A stretch of DNA of 64,000 nucleotides, from the NCBI GenBank assembly GCA_963281155.1, contig CAUJLY010000003.1:4588001-4652000 (forward strand). The letters are read 5' to 3'. This stretch comes from Rhabditophanes sp. KR3021. Lineage: Eukaryota > Nematoda > Chromadorea > Rhabditida > Alloionematidae. How positions within the stretch are numbered: position 1 is the first letter of the stretch; each line of letters opens with the position of its first letter. The notes below the pieces were generated by a model. It was given only the letters and a program-made list of their open reading frames with translations. It was not told the DNA's origin and did no database searches. The position numbers and the translations under genes were made by a program. This document shows, in pieces, positions 53,891 to 64,000 of the stretch.

Positions 53891-55725
53891 ATGAGGCTTC
53901 GCAATGTGACTAACCTTTACGAAGGCAATCCATTTGCAAGTTGCAACCTCTGCTTTATCGATGGATCCATGAAAGTTTCAAAAGTTGTTTTGGCCATTGA
54001 TAACGACTATTTCCATAAATTATTTTTAACAAATATCGAACAAAGTAAGTTTAAGAATGTCAATTTGTCTAATTTTCATTCATATTTTAAGTACAATTTG
54101 ATATTGAAAACATGAAGTTGACTGATTTGAAGTGTATTATAAATACATACACTTATGGGATAAATTCGAGTTCAATTATACTAAAATTCTAAGTATTTTC
54201 AATATTCAAAACGAGTTGAACGTTTCAGCAAAGGATGATGTAAGTATCAAAATATAAATTTAGTTAGAAAACTATTTATCTTGTTGTAGGACTTGATTCT
54301 AAGATGGCTTAAAAAGAACTGTGCAGATATTGATATTTGTACAATCTTTGAAAATACACTACATCCAGCATTGAGATCTTATAATGAGTTTGCTAAAAGA
54401 TTTATAAAATCAAACTTTGAGGTATTAGTTAAATATGCATTATGTTTAGTAAAATAATTTTTAAGGATCTCATCGAAATAAACTCCTTTGATTCTCTTGA
54501 TAAACATTCAATTTTTGAAATATTTGATGAGAAATTCAATAAGACTCAAAACCAAGCAAAAATATTAGGTCTGATTACAAGATGGATTGAGCATGATTAT
54601 GATGGACGAAAAAGTGGATGGTTGGAATTGGCTATGACTATAAACTTTGGCATGTTTTCAAGTCAATTTATTTTGAATTATTTGTCTTCTAATCCGCAAA
54701 TATGTGAAATTCCGGAACTTGTAAAGTTCCTTATTTCCAGAATTGAAGATGTTGAAAACATAAGGGTTTTAAGTGGCAGAAATCGAAATCTTTGGAGTAC
54801 TTATCTATGTAAGCGAATAATTTTATAATATTTTGTTTAACCTTGAATTTAGTTGGAGGAAGTTGCAATAAGACAAATGTTTTCAAAATTAGAGAAGAAA
54901 ATGTTCAAAAAATTGGAAAATATGCATTTATTCTGGGTGGTTTCGATAATAGAATCGAAAGGTAAATATTTTCATTTTATTAACATTAATGCATTGTTTA
55001 GATTTGACTTAGAAACATGTGAATCAAGTATTCTTTCTCTTAAAATAATTGGTGAAACTTATTATTTATCAAGCTCTGCTATTGGTAGTCAAACTTATGT
55101 TATTGGAGGTTCTGTTTGCGATCAAAGTGTTGATACTATTAGATGGTAAGTAAAATAAATATATTAAGCTTACAAAGTTTATTTATTAGTCTTGATTCCG
55201 AAAAAATGAAGTGGATGGACAAACCAAATTTGCTCAAGGACATGGTGGGGCACGATTCTATTGTTATTGATGGAGTTATTTACGTCACAACTGGCAATGA
55301 TTCTGCTAGCCTTCGGCGGTAATCTTTTTTCATTTTTTACAAATTACCGTTTTTTGCAGATTTGACCCTAGAGAAAGCAAATGGAACATATTAAAGGATA
55401 TTCCTTCAGGAAATGGGACCTGCGCAGTCACAACATTTGGAAAAATATCGCCTGCTTTGGATCATTGGAAGAGAAATCTAGGCAATCCTGTTGCATTTGC
55501 GATATTAAAGGCGCAAAATGGAATATGATTCCTGATTTACCTGCGAAAATAAATTACGGGAAAGCATTTGAGACTCCAACAAAATGTTTCCTATATGGTC
55601 ATCATGGTACATTCTGGAAAGACATGGATTTAATTCAATGCTATGATAAGATTGAAAAAACATGGGAAGTGCTTGACAAAGAATTATTTTTTTCGACTTT
55701 TTATTGCTCTAAAGTAATTATGTAG
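53891..55725 (+). CDS. BTB-BACK-kelch protein, with two frame breaks
   Basis: Eight exons are visible: 53891-54044, 54092-54239, 54290-54421, 54466-54808, 54853-54961, 55002-55145, 55190-55318 and 55360 onward. BTB part: ASCNLCFIDGSMKVSKVVLA, then FNYTKILSIFNIQNELNVSA. BACK part: FAKRFIKSNFEDLIEINSF. Kelch blades: KYAFILGGFDNRIERFDLET, YVIGGSVCDQSVDTIR, WMDKPNLLKDMVGHDSIVID, FDPRESKWNILKDIPSGNG. Exon 2 is one base short, so the frame breaks near 54160. In exon 8 the frame stops at 55528, but a +1 change at an A5 run near 55443 continues kelch sequence to 55725. Likely a cullin-3 adaptor gene that is decaying, or one with assembly indels. Confidence 0.7.
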
Positions 55726-56432
55726 TTTTAAAAGATTCTATGAGACATATAAATCCATATATTAAGCATATAAATTAAATTAATCAACTAAAATAAAATT
55801 ATATTGGCAATATTGTGACAATAAAAATAACTTTTAACATTTATTTCTTCAATTATTTAGCCAATCAAATTTTTTGCCGTTTCTTAGATACGATATATAG
55901 TTCGCGCAGTTTTCCCAAATATTAAAGTACGTATTTTAAAACAATATACGTATAATAGGCTTTATTTAATCCATTTTCATTGAAAAACTCTATTTAGTAA
56001 TATTATTCTTATTACTCGTCATTAATTTATACTTATTCTCATAATTTTATGATGATCTCCCATTGTTTCGCTTTATTACCATAATCCATTCATTTTCTCA
56101 TTTAAATAAAATATTATTGTTTTTTAACACTTTTGTTGTCAAGTTCAAATAACGATAAAAAAGTTGAAGGATACAATAATTTTATAATCTTACTATGTTT
56201 TCAAAGTCATGCATTCCATAAAATAGTATTTATCGCATTTTATTAGGTAATAACATGTCATTTAAGGTTCAAGATTGATATGCGATAAAAATATAAAAGG
56301 TGCTTATTACGCGATTATCTATACTTTCATTTTGGTCCCCACTCTTTATGCATATCATCCATAAATTAACCCTATTTATAACAGTATTGTTATATGATTC
56401 TTATCCTCATTAACACTTTAAAACTAAATCAC

Positions 56433-56466
56433 ATCAAACCAAATTAAACCAAATCGAACCAAATCT
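56433..56466. repeat. Short tandem repeat, unit AAACCAAAT-like
   Basis: Three to four units of ATYAAACCAA or ATCGAACCAA in a row. Low-complexity, no gene. Confidence 0.6.
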
Positions 56467-56965
56467 CAAGAGAAACACACAAAACCGGCCTTTTTGTACT
56501 AAAGCTGCCGCTAATTAACCCGCAAATCATGTTTTTATTTATCAATAACCGCTGCCTCATACAAACATCATATTTCTTTTCAAACTATATATTCATCCAG
56601 ATATTATCATTACAATCAAATAAAACTACCATATAAACAACAGTTGCTTTGCCATAAATCATAATCTTTTAATAGAACCGATTCCTTGAACATCATGGGA
56701 TCTCACAGATTGCGTCTACTAAAAATAATACTACACATTTTTTATTTAAATAGCCTTCATTAATACAATAAATATATACTTTTTTAAACCATTTCAAAAA
56801 TGACTTATTACTTGATCGGCGACAGGTTGGCGACAAATCATAATATATTCGATATTTTATGACATTAAACTGTTGATCACATTTCAAATCGTTCTTTTAC
56901 ATTCTTATTTTATGAACATCAGGTGGCTTATTAAGTCAGATTTAGGTAACATCACGCAAGAACGG

Positions 56966-57052
56966 TAATTTGGCACCTTTTTGACCATTTATTGCTTCTC
57001 ATTGTAGAAGCAGTAATTTGGCACCTTTTGACCATTTATTGCTCCTTATTGT
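56966..57052. repeat. Tandem duplication of a 40-bp word in the desert
   Basis: TAATTTGGCACCTTTTTGAC and the following CATTTATTGCTTCTCATTGT (from 56966) recur at 57014-57052 with three small differences. The period is about 48 bp. Confidence 0.8.
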
Positions 57053-59972
57053 GTCGCCATTACGGAAGCCGTTAAGTTCAAAAGGTATTCCAAATTAAGT
57101 CAAGTATTAGCGGCTTATCCGCATTTGAATGATGCGCTGTTATTTGCACGCTGCGTCATTTCCTTTGCTCATTAAAATAATTGTGCCCTAAACATTCTTT
57201 CGCTTTCTTGTAACCTGTTCAAGTATCGCTTAAAAATCGCACTTATACCTACTTAATATTTAGGTGGCAATACATTTCCATAATCTTGGTTCTCTTTTTA
57301 ATTCCTCAAATAACCTTTAATACACTTTTCAATCTATTTAATCACATTTCCATCCAAACGATCACTACAAAAGCCAGTCTTTATTAAATTACACTAATCA
57401 GTTAAAGTACATATTAAAATAACAGTTTAATTATATGTTACCACGACCAATTTAACATGTTGAATTTACTTTTATTAGCAACCACTTGATTTTATCATAA
57501 ACTACAACTCCCATGCTCATTCTAATTCTAATTATAGGCTATGACTAAATTTTATCATAATAAATTCAATTTCCATGCTGCTGTTGACGTAGCTGTCAAA
57601 ACTTTTTTCAAAATTTAGTTTAATGAATCGCATACAAAGACAAAAGGGGATACATTCATCTTCTACAATACATTACTCTTTCCTTCGAATTCATCATTCA
57701 TGTTCACCAAATTCGTTACTATTAATCACGTCGCCTTTTTTGTACACCATTTGAAAGCATTCATCATTACAAGAGCATGTGATTTCTGCTATGTTTTAAC
57801 TTTTAATTTTTATATCCTATTTCATAGGTCAATTCTTTATCCTTTCAAAATGTCATGTTCAAAGCATCAATTATGTATTCGCGCAATTCAAACTTGATCG
57901 CATTATCGTCCTTAATCTTAGGAACATGTGTTTTACGTCACTTTAACTATTTCAACAAAAAACGGTAATCTTCATAATCTACCTTAACTGCCTACCTATT
58001 AAATTACAGCAACTGTGTGAAACAATAAAAATCCATAATCATATTGACATATCAGAAACATTAAAATTCACCAGCTGCAATTCCTTTATTATAATTCTTA
58101 ATAATGATTGATGGAAGCATGTTAATTTACTACCCAAATAGTTTAATAGTTAGATAGTTACAAACATTTGCATGCCTTTCTTTTTTAACGTCGTCTTTTC
58201 TCAACCTCTAATTAAGTATTCATTTTTTAAACGGTCAACTCAGTACCCTTTCAAATTTAATTATCATAATCATTATATGGAGCAGGTGTCCTAATTTGAG
58301 AAATGGTTGCTTGAACAAAGAAAGAGAGTTCTCACATTTCAATCTATGCTAACTATTTACTCACAATTCAAAAAATAAAAATTTTTGATGGTGAAAGCTT
58401 TTGATAAGTCATTCAAAATAAACACTCTTACTTTGTAACCGCATTACCCTCCTAATTTTGCCTGCTTAAAGGCTACTTTATAAGTGACTAATTTGCCATT
58501 TATAGACCCGATTTGATTCAATTTGCAAAATAGCAGTAATGAACTATATATAAACATCCAAAATAGTATGATTACTTTTTATCTAGCTTCTGCAATTTTT
58601 GATTTGAAATGTTTGCATGCACAACTATTTGATTGATGTTACATTTTTACTCCAAGCAAAATAATAAATATCAGCCATTTTATTATGATAGGTATCACTT
58701 ATTAATATTTAAGTACTAATTTTGTCTATGAATGTCTAAAATATCAGTAGCAACACATTTAATCTCCTAATATTTGAATGTTTAATCGTTTCTAATCAAA
58801 GGAAATGTACAGATGCATGTGTCATTAGATGGCCTTCCCCATTTTCTTACCTTAATATAACTGATATTATAAGTGTAAATATGTACAAAAATAACTTACG
58901 ATACTTATTAAATAACTGTTTTACTGCCCTTTTATTTTATTGATATGATTCGTTTGATTAGCTGCAAACTAGCAATATTTATATTATGTAAACATGGTAA
59001 TCTTCGTGTAAGCTTGTATTACATTCACAATAAAATCTTCTTCTACGTGAGTAAGCATGACGATCCTAATGATTGCAATTGCAGTAATGCTTCTAATAGT
59101 CCTTGCAATATAGGATTAAATTTGTTTTGTCCTGAACTAATGAAAGTTCGGTTCATTTAACTTTTGTCCCAATTGACAATGCCGTTTCAAATAAATACTC
59201 TTCAAAACTTTGAGAATACTTCCCTTTGTTTTACTAAACGCCATCTCTATCATTTATTATTATTGTGTAAGTAGATAGATAATGACTTTCTAAACATGAA
59301 TACTATGATGTCTGTTTATGTTAAGATAACTTTTATCTCATCTTTCCTTATATTTATAATTCCTTATTATTTATAACATTCTGATCTTATTGACACCCTT
59401 AGATTGAAATATGTATTGAAATAAATATATGTGAAATGTATATTAGAATATACGCTGAAATCTACATTAAATACGTTAGTAGTAGTAAATCGTGCATATT
59501 ATTATCATCTTAACTAATCAAGACACTGAAACTACCTTCTTTATACAATATTTATTATTTAAAGAAAGTGAACACAATTCGACTCCAATTCTTTTGATTG
59601 TGAGAAAAGGAGCATATATTTAGATAGTCAAGAGTAACCTCTATTATATGATATCTTAACTTAACGCAAACCAAAAGCGAATATTAATAAAGAACTCATC
59701 TTTCAGACTATATCAAACTTCAACAACATTTATCTCTTTGGTAACCAAGACATTGTTGTCATCATTAAGTTCTAGTATTTTGAAAGGTATTCTTTTAATA
59801 CTAAAACTTTTGTATGGGACATTTTTTGATCGAAAATGTCTTTGTATTTTTGCTTATTCATTCACATAATAGTAGGGACTTTTATTTGATTTATATCAAA
59901 ACTTTCATTCACGATATATATTTCATTATTTATAAGAAATCGGAATTTTGTTGTCATTTAAGCTTAGTACAC

Positions 59973-59997
59973 CATACAATGATACAATGATACAATC
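59973..59997. repeat. (GATACAAT)n microsatellite
   Basis: CATACAAT then two GATACAAT units in tandem. Confidence 0.7.
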
Positions 59998-60660
59998 GAG
60001 TCTTTAGTATTGTAAAAATAGATATCTTAATCAAGTTGTAAACTTACACATTTATTTACAACAGACATTTTGTTAGCCAAGTCAAAGATAAATTGCGTTG
60101 ATTGGCAAACTTTTTACAATTTTATTAAATCGTTGTCAATCATTTAAAAAAGTCTTTAACCCTTCCGCAACACTTTCTAAAAGGTGTGAAACAATTATAT
60201 ACATTAAGTTATCCTAAATTAAAATCCGCTGCCTCAAACGTACACTTATACGAATGTACAATTCTTATTAAACAATTAACTTGTCTTTATTTCCTTTGAT
60301 TATACTTGATAATATCAAAGTTGTCATAATATTACTTTCAATTAAAACAATTCCCCAAGATGGTCAATTGCTCATTTACCTACATAAATATAACCGACAC
60401 TAATCATTGTTAATTGCACTAATGAGATGGAACCAAAATAAGAGACAAAATGCCGCGGCATGTACAATTTTATTTACTTTGCCTTTATTTGATATGGTAA
60501 TGAAGTATGTACTCTTACATTTGTTTAATGACAAAAACAATAGCTTCTATTTTGTGTTTAGCCATTTTATATGTGTATAATAGTAACGTTTGGTACCATT
60601 TAATTGTCCTACAATTACCCAAGGAATTGCCTTAAAATTCATTAAATTGTTAAAAATTTT

Positions 60661-60726
60661 AGATGCTAAACATTTTAGATGTTACAATTTTTAAGTGTTG
60701 CAATTCCTAAGATGCTACAATATCTA
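60661..60726. repeat. Minisatellite-like array, four units of 16-17 bp
   Basis: AGATGCTAAACATTTT, AGATGTTACAATTTTTA, AGTGTTGCAATTCCTA and AGATGCTACAATATCTA follow one another without gaps. Confidence 0.65.
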
Positions 60727-62969
60727 ACATGATTTATTTGGTAAGATCAAAAACCTTCCATTCATCAGAACTACTATGCTTACTTGTTATTTTTAAAAAA
60801 TTGCTTACTTGTCATATTGTATTTCCTGCCAAAAAATAAAATCTCTTTACTTAAGTTTAAAATTTACTTTAAGGGAGATATTGTATAGATGCTAAAGTCA
60901 ATCTTCCTCTCACCAATCCATCTTTAGGATAACTTAAAACAACCCACAGATCCATACAAAAAGATAAGTAACATAAAAAAGTTTAATTTTGTACTTCAAT
61001 CTTATTTAGCTTTATCGTCCCAATTTGATATGGAACGTTGGATGGTTAAAACCATTCGCATAACTCCCTAATGACGAAGCTTTTAAAATTTGATAAAATT
61101 TATATTTCTTTTTATGAGGAGAAACTTTTAAAAGTTATATAGTCATCATTTCAACTTATAACAATATTTAATAAAGCCGTTTGATAGGATTTAAAGATAC
61201 ATACTAGTAATGTGTTGTATTTAAAGCTTATTAAAATATCTTCATTATTATTATACATACTTTTTATCATGACTTTATCTAAATGTTAAATCTTCAGTAA
61301 CTAACTGCATTTTCATATTCTAAATACAATTCTTAGTAAAAACGACTACAATTTTAGTAAAGACAATTTTTTGATAACTAAATACTATTTGGCAATAAAT
61401 TATAAAAAAGCCAAAACATTAGCTTGTCCAACTAACTTAAAGAAGTGTGAGATAATTTTTGTGAAAGTTCAATCTATCTGGTTCATCTAGTTCGGCACTT
61501 TATTATGAGATAGTTGCCGTTCGCAGTTGGATCTTCGATATTGTTTTCAAACCATTTGATTTATTATTCGAAATAATCCAATTTGCCCTTATATTCCTTG
61601 AAGCTGATTTCCATGCCGATACATTGTAGTTAAATCAAAGCATGGACCGTCATGTCAATCAACTAACACTCTCCTCCTATTATAATTGTGCGCCAATACA
61701 TGTATAAAAAGCTTAAGCCATCCCCCGTTACCACTTGAACTGTTCGAATAGATATATTTTACATTTCATACATTGCCACTTGCATGGAGACTCTTCTTTT
61801 CTATCAATTTAAATTACTTTTTACTGATTAAAAATGTCATACAATTGTTGAATGATAGGTGTTTTAATTCTCATAATCTAGCAAGCACAACTTATTTATA
61901 GTGATACGTTGGGTGGCTACTGCAAGAATACCATCCGTTCTGTGGTACTACTTAATGATAAAGAATATTTATTTTATTAGGTTTGTTCTATTAATTTTAT
62001 TTGTTTAATATTTAATAAATAAATTAATAAGATAGTCTCTCCTTATTAATAAGCGTAGCCTTTAAGCTATAAACAGACGTTACTTTATTTTTAAAATAAG
62101 CAGCAACCTCTTTTTCTCCTAACATTTCCTGATTCTTTTTTACTTAAAAATGTTACCATTCAGTCGGCTCTTTTGTTTTATTTTTAACAAACCATAAAAA
62201 GCATGTAAGGCTTATTACATAATAATTGTTAAGACAAAATCATGTATTGGCATATTGAGTACAAGAAATAGGGAAACGACATATGCTAAAATGGTCGGGC
62301 CTCACCTGTTGCGGCACGAATTGTTAGAAGTTGTATTGTAGTTAATGCATTTGTTGTTTCTTTAATTATTTCGACCGCTTTAAATAATATACTAAATAAG
62401 TCCTTGACTCAATTTCTTATTTCCTGCGTATTCTTTAGTAGTAATTTCTCATTTAAAAATTTGCAATTGGCACCTATTACTGATATTTTACCAATCAACC
62501 AGTCGAATAATGAGTTCAAAAGAATATCTGTTTCAACTTGTCCTTGTAAACTATTTCCCCTTTGACATTAATCAGTCACTGATCGCTCACAAAGTATATT
62601 ATTGTATGCATTTATTACCAAAGAATATATTAACACCACTATGCCATCTTCCTCTACACAACACCTTCTCCCAAAATGACTCCCTTTAATCGGGTGTAAT
62701 TAAGGTTTGGGCGTAACTATACAATAAAGGCATTATCAGTGTCTTTGCAACCATTTTTTGGTAATTGGCATAACTAGTGTTGCCAAATAAGATGAAGAAT
62801 TAACTGGCTAAATTAAGTTAGAAATGCCAATTATCGTATATTATTTTAATTATTATTCGTTTCCCAAGTTCGCCTTATTTTTTGTTGTTTTTGTTGTTCG
62901 TTTTCTTATAATTGCTGTTACTATGTCAGCCTTATAATTGGCTTTGGTTAAACGGACGTTTGGACTAAC

Positions 62970-62987
62970 TTTTTCTTTTCTTTACAG
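62970..62987 (+). promoter_or_regulatory. Candidate trans-splice or 5' UTR splice acceptor
   Basis: A pyrimidine-rich run ending TTTCTTTACAG, 100 bp before the start codon of the last LRR gene. Confidence 0.45.
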
Positions 62988-63087
62988 AAATAAAGAAAAG
63001 CCTGTGTGCAAGTGAAGTGAGGAAACCTGCCGATACTTGAAACCTTTCTTTAACTTATATTATCAGTTTTATCAATATATTCAAAAC

Positions 63088-64000
63088 ATGATAAGTCTAG
63101 CTTACTATTTGGCTCTATTTTTATTAATAATACCAATTGTTAATGGCCAATCATTTTTGTGTCCAAACAGATGTGTATGTGATGACGCAAGTGGTAATGT
63201 AAATTGTGACAATGCCAATCTCAAATTCTTTCCAATTCAACTTAGTCCGATGACCAAAAAATTATCGCTAGCCAACAATAACATTCAAAAAATAAATCCT
63301 TCCGATTTGGATGTGTATAGCCGTATGTTAATAATTACGTTATACTGTTAATATTAATTAATTTTTTAGAATTGGAATTTCTTGATTTATCTAATTGCAA
63401 CATCAACCAAATTAGCTTTGATAAGATTCAACCCTTAAAGCATTTGAAAGAACTTCGTTTAGCTTCAAATAATTTGGCTAATATCACAGACAATTCATTT
63501 AGAAAACTCAAACATCTCGAGGTAAGTGGTTCTTCATTTTTACACTTATCTTCCTTAGCTTAAATGATTGGTTCGCTTAATGAGCTTAGCTCCTTTACCG
63601 AAAACCTTATCGAGGTAAACACTCGCAGTGACAGACTCTTCAGTTTAGGAACCATAACGTTTTAGGTCAACTTATCTATAAGTTTGGTTGACGTAAATTA
63701 AGCAAGACAAAAAACAGAAGGCTTAATGCTTTTTGAGTTTGTTTGTTAATCGCCATAATTTGGCCTGACAAATATGACACCTTTGATTGGTAGTCTGATT
63801 AGCTCAAAAAACAAACATATCACGTTAATGCCAGCTTACTAAATTTATTTGTTTAGATATTGGATCTTTCAAATAACGCAATTGAAAGGCTTTTGCCACA
63901 CTCGCTAAAGGGATTAAACAAGTTGTTAAGCTTGAATTTGTCATCAAACTCAATCAATTTTATCTCCAATACATTTGAAGATTTAAAGGAGTTAATTACA
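63088..64000 (+). CDS. Extracellular leucine-rich-repeat protein (partial, runs off the window)
   Basis: Exons 63088-63322, 63370-63521 and 63857 to the window end join in phase. Signal peptide ISLAYYLALFLLIIPIVNG. A cysteine cap typical of LRR N-termini follows (CPNRCVCDDASGNVNCDNAN). Repeats then start: KKLSLANNNIQKINPSDLDV, LEFLDLSNCNINQISFDKIQ, LKELRLASNNLANITDNSF, ILDLSNNAIERLLPHSLKG, LLSLNLSSNSINFISNTFED. This is the layout of animal extracellular LRR proteins in cell adhesion and epithelial or neuronal shaping. The C-terminus, and so the membrane anchor, lies outside the window. The upstream frame has no ATG before 63088. Confidence 0.88.

Larger units (their letters stand above)
55726..63087. 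other. 7.3 kb gene desert upstream of an LRR gene
   Basis: No ORF with domain support on either strand, no RNA gene recognised. It contains short local repeats (listed separately) and scattered less AT-rich islands, for example 56940-57180 and 62280-62350. In so compact a genome a desert of this size before an LRR surface-protein gene suggests extended transcriptional control; that is inference. Confidence 0.5.

Noticed and set aside
57700..59160. Short open frames in the desert (57700-57897, 58945-59160)
   Set aside because: No family likeness, no splice partners; expected by chance over 7 kb.
1..64000. tRNA, rRNA or CRISPR features
   Set aside because: No cloverleaf-like A/B box pairs, ribosomal sequence or spaced direct-repeat arrays were recognised by eye; a covariance-model scan would be needed to exclude small RNAs.

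Overview
This is a eukaryotic, AT-rich, gene-dense window with very short spliceosomal introns (many of 40-60 nt). The genes point to a nematode. The first gene is a close match to the nematode CLIC protein EXC-4. There are two nicotinic receptor subunits of nematode type, a PLP-1-like Pur protein, sarcoglycan and many conserved housekeeping genes. Candidate trans-splice acceptors (for example TTTCAG before the ACBP start codon) fit this. I cannot name the species; it is not recognisably Caenorhabditis. Exon models were built by hand, and nearly all junctions agree in phase.

Layout: a 3.1 kb gene-free stretch, then an EXC-4/CLIC gene (+), PDCD5 (-), acyl-CoA-binding protein (+), a DEG-3-group acetylcholine receptor subunit (+), a small unknown gene (-), an ShKT-domain pseudogene (+), glucosamine-6-phosphate deaminase (-), a levamisole-type receptor subunit (-), decayed fragments, UBA3 (-) with an antisense nested pseudogene, sideroflexin (+), TIPIN (-), NOM1 (+), a membrane-anchored papain-like protease (-), beta-sarcoglycan (+), a ZDHHC palmitoyltransferase (+), SMIM14 (-), SDHAF2 (+), an LRR membrane receptor (+), PTCD3 (-), RPN8, prefoldin 2 and a kinase (all +, closely spaced, possibly an operon), a GPCR (-), an F-box-like gene (-), a secreted unknown (-), Pur-alpha/PLP-1 (+), a BTB-kelch gene (+), a 7.3 kb gene desert, and the start of another LRR gene (+) that runs off the window.

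The main discovery is that six introns in five unrelated genes hold decayed homing-endonuclease-like ORFs. Five are of the GIY-YIG (LEM-3/ANKLE1-like) kind and one is HNH with NUMOD-like segments. All six run antisense to the host gene. Three of the GIY-YIG insertions (CLIC, DEG-3-like receptor, ZDHHC) are copies of one element. In the ZDHHC copy the last 22 bp of the upstream exon are repeated at the 3' end of the intron and supply the 3' splice site. A weaker version of this is seen in the CLIC copy. This is the signature of intron birth by insertion with target-site duplication (an introner-like element), here with a coding passenger. The element also carries an AG|GT junction about 47 nt from its 5' end, like a recursive splice site. 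In the receptor gene the matching site must act as a 1-nt exon if the reading frame is to be kept.

The same receptor gene has a 4-nt microexon proven by a conserved FGSWTYHG motif, and the other receptor has an 18-nt exon. Several genes (NOM1, protease, BTB-kelch) contain frameshifts, which may be real decay or assembly indels.
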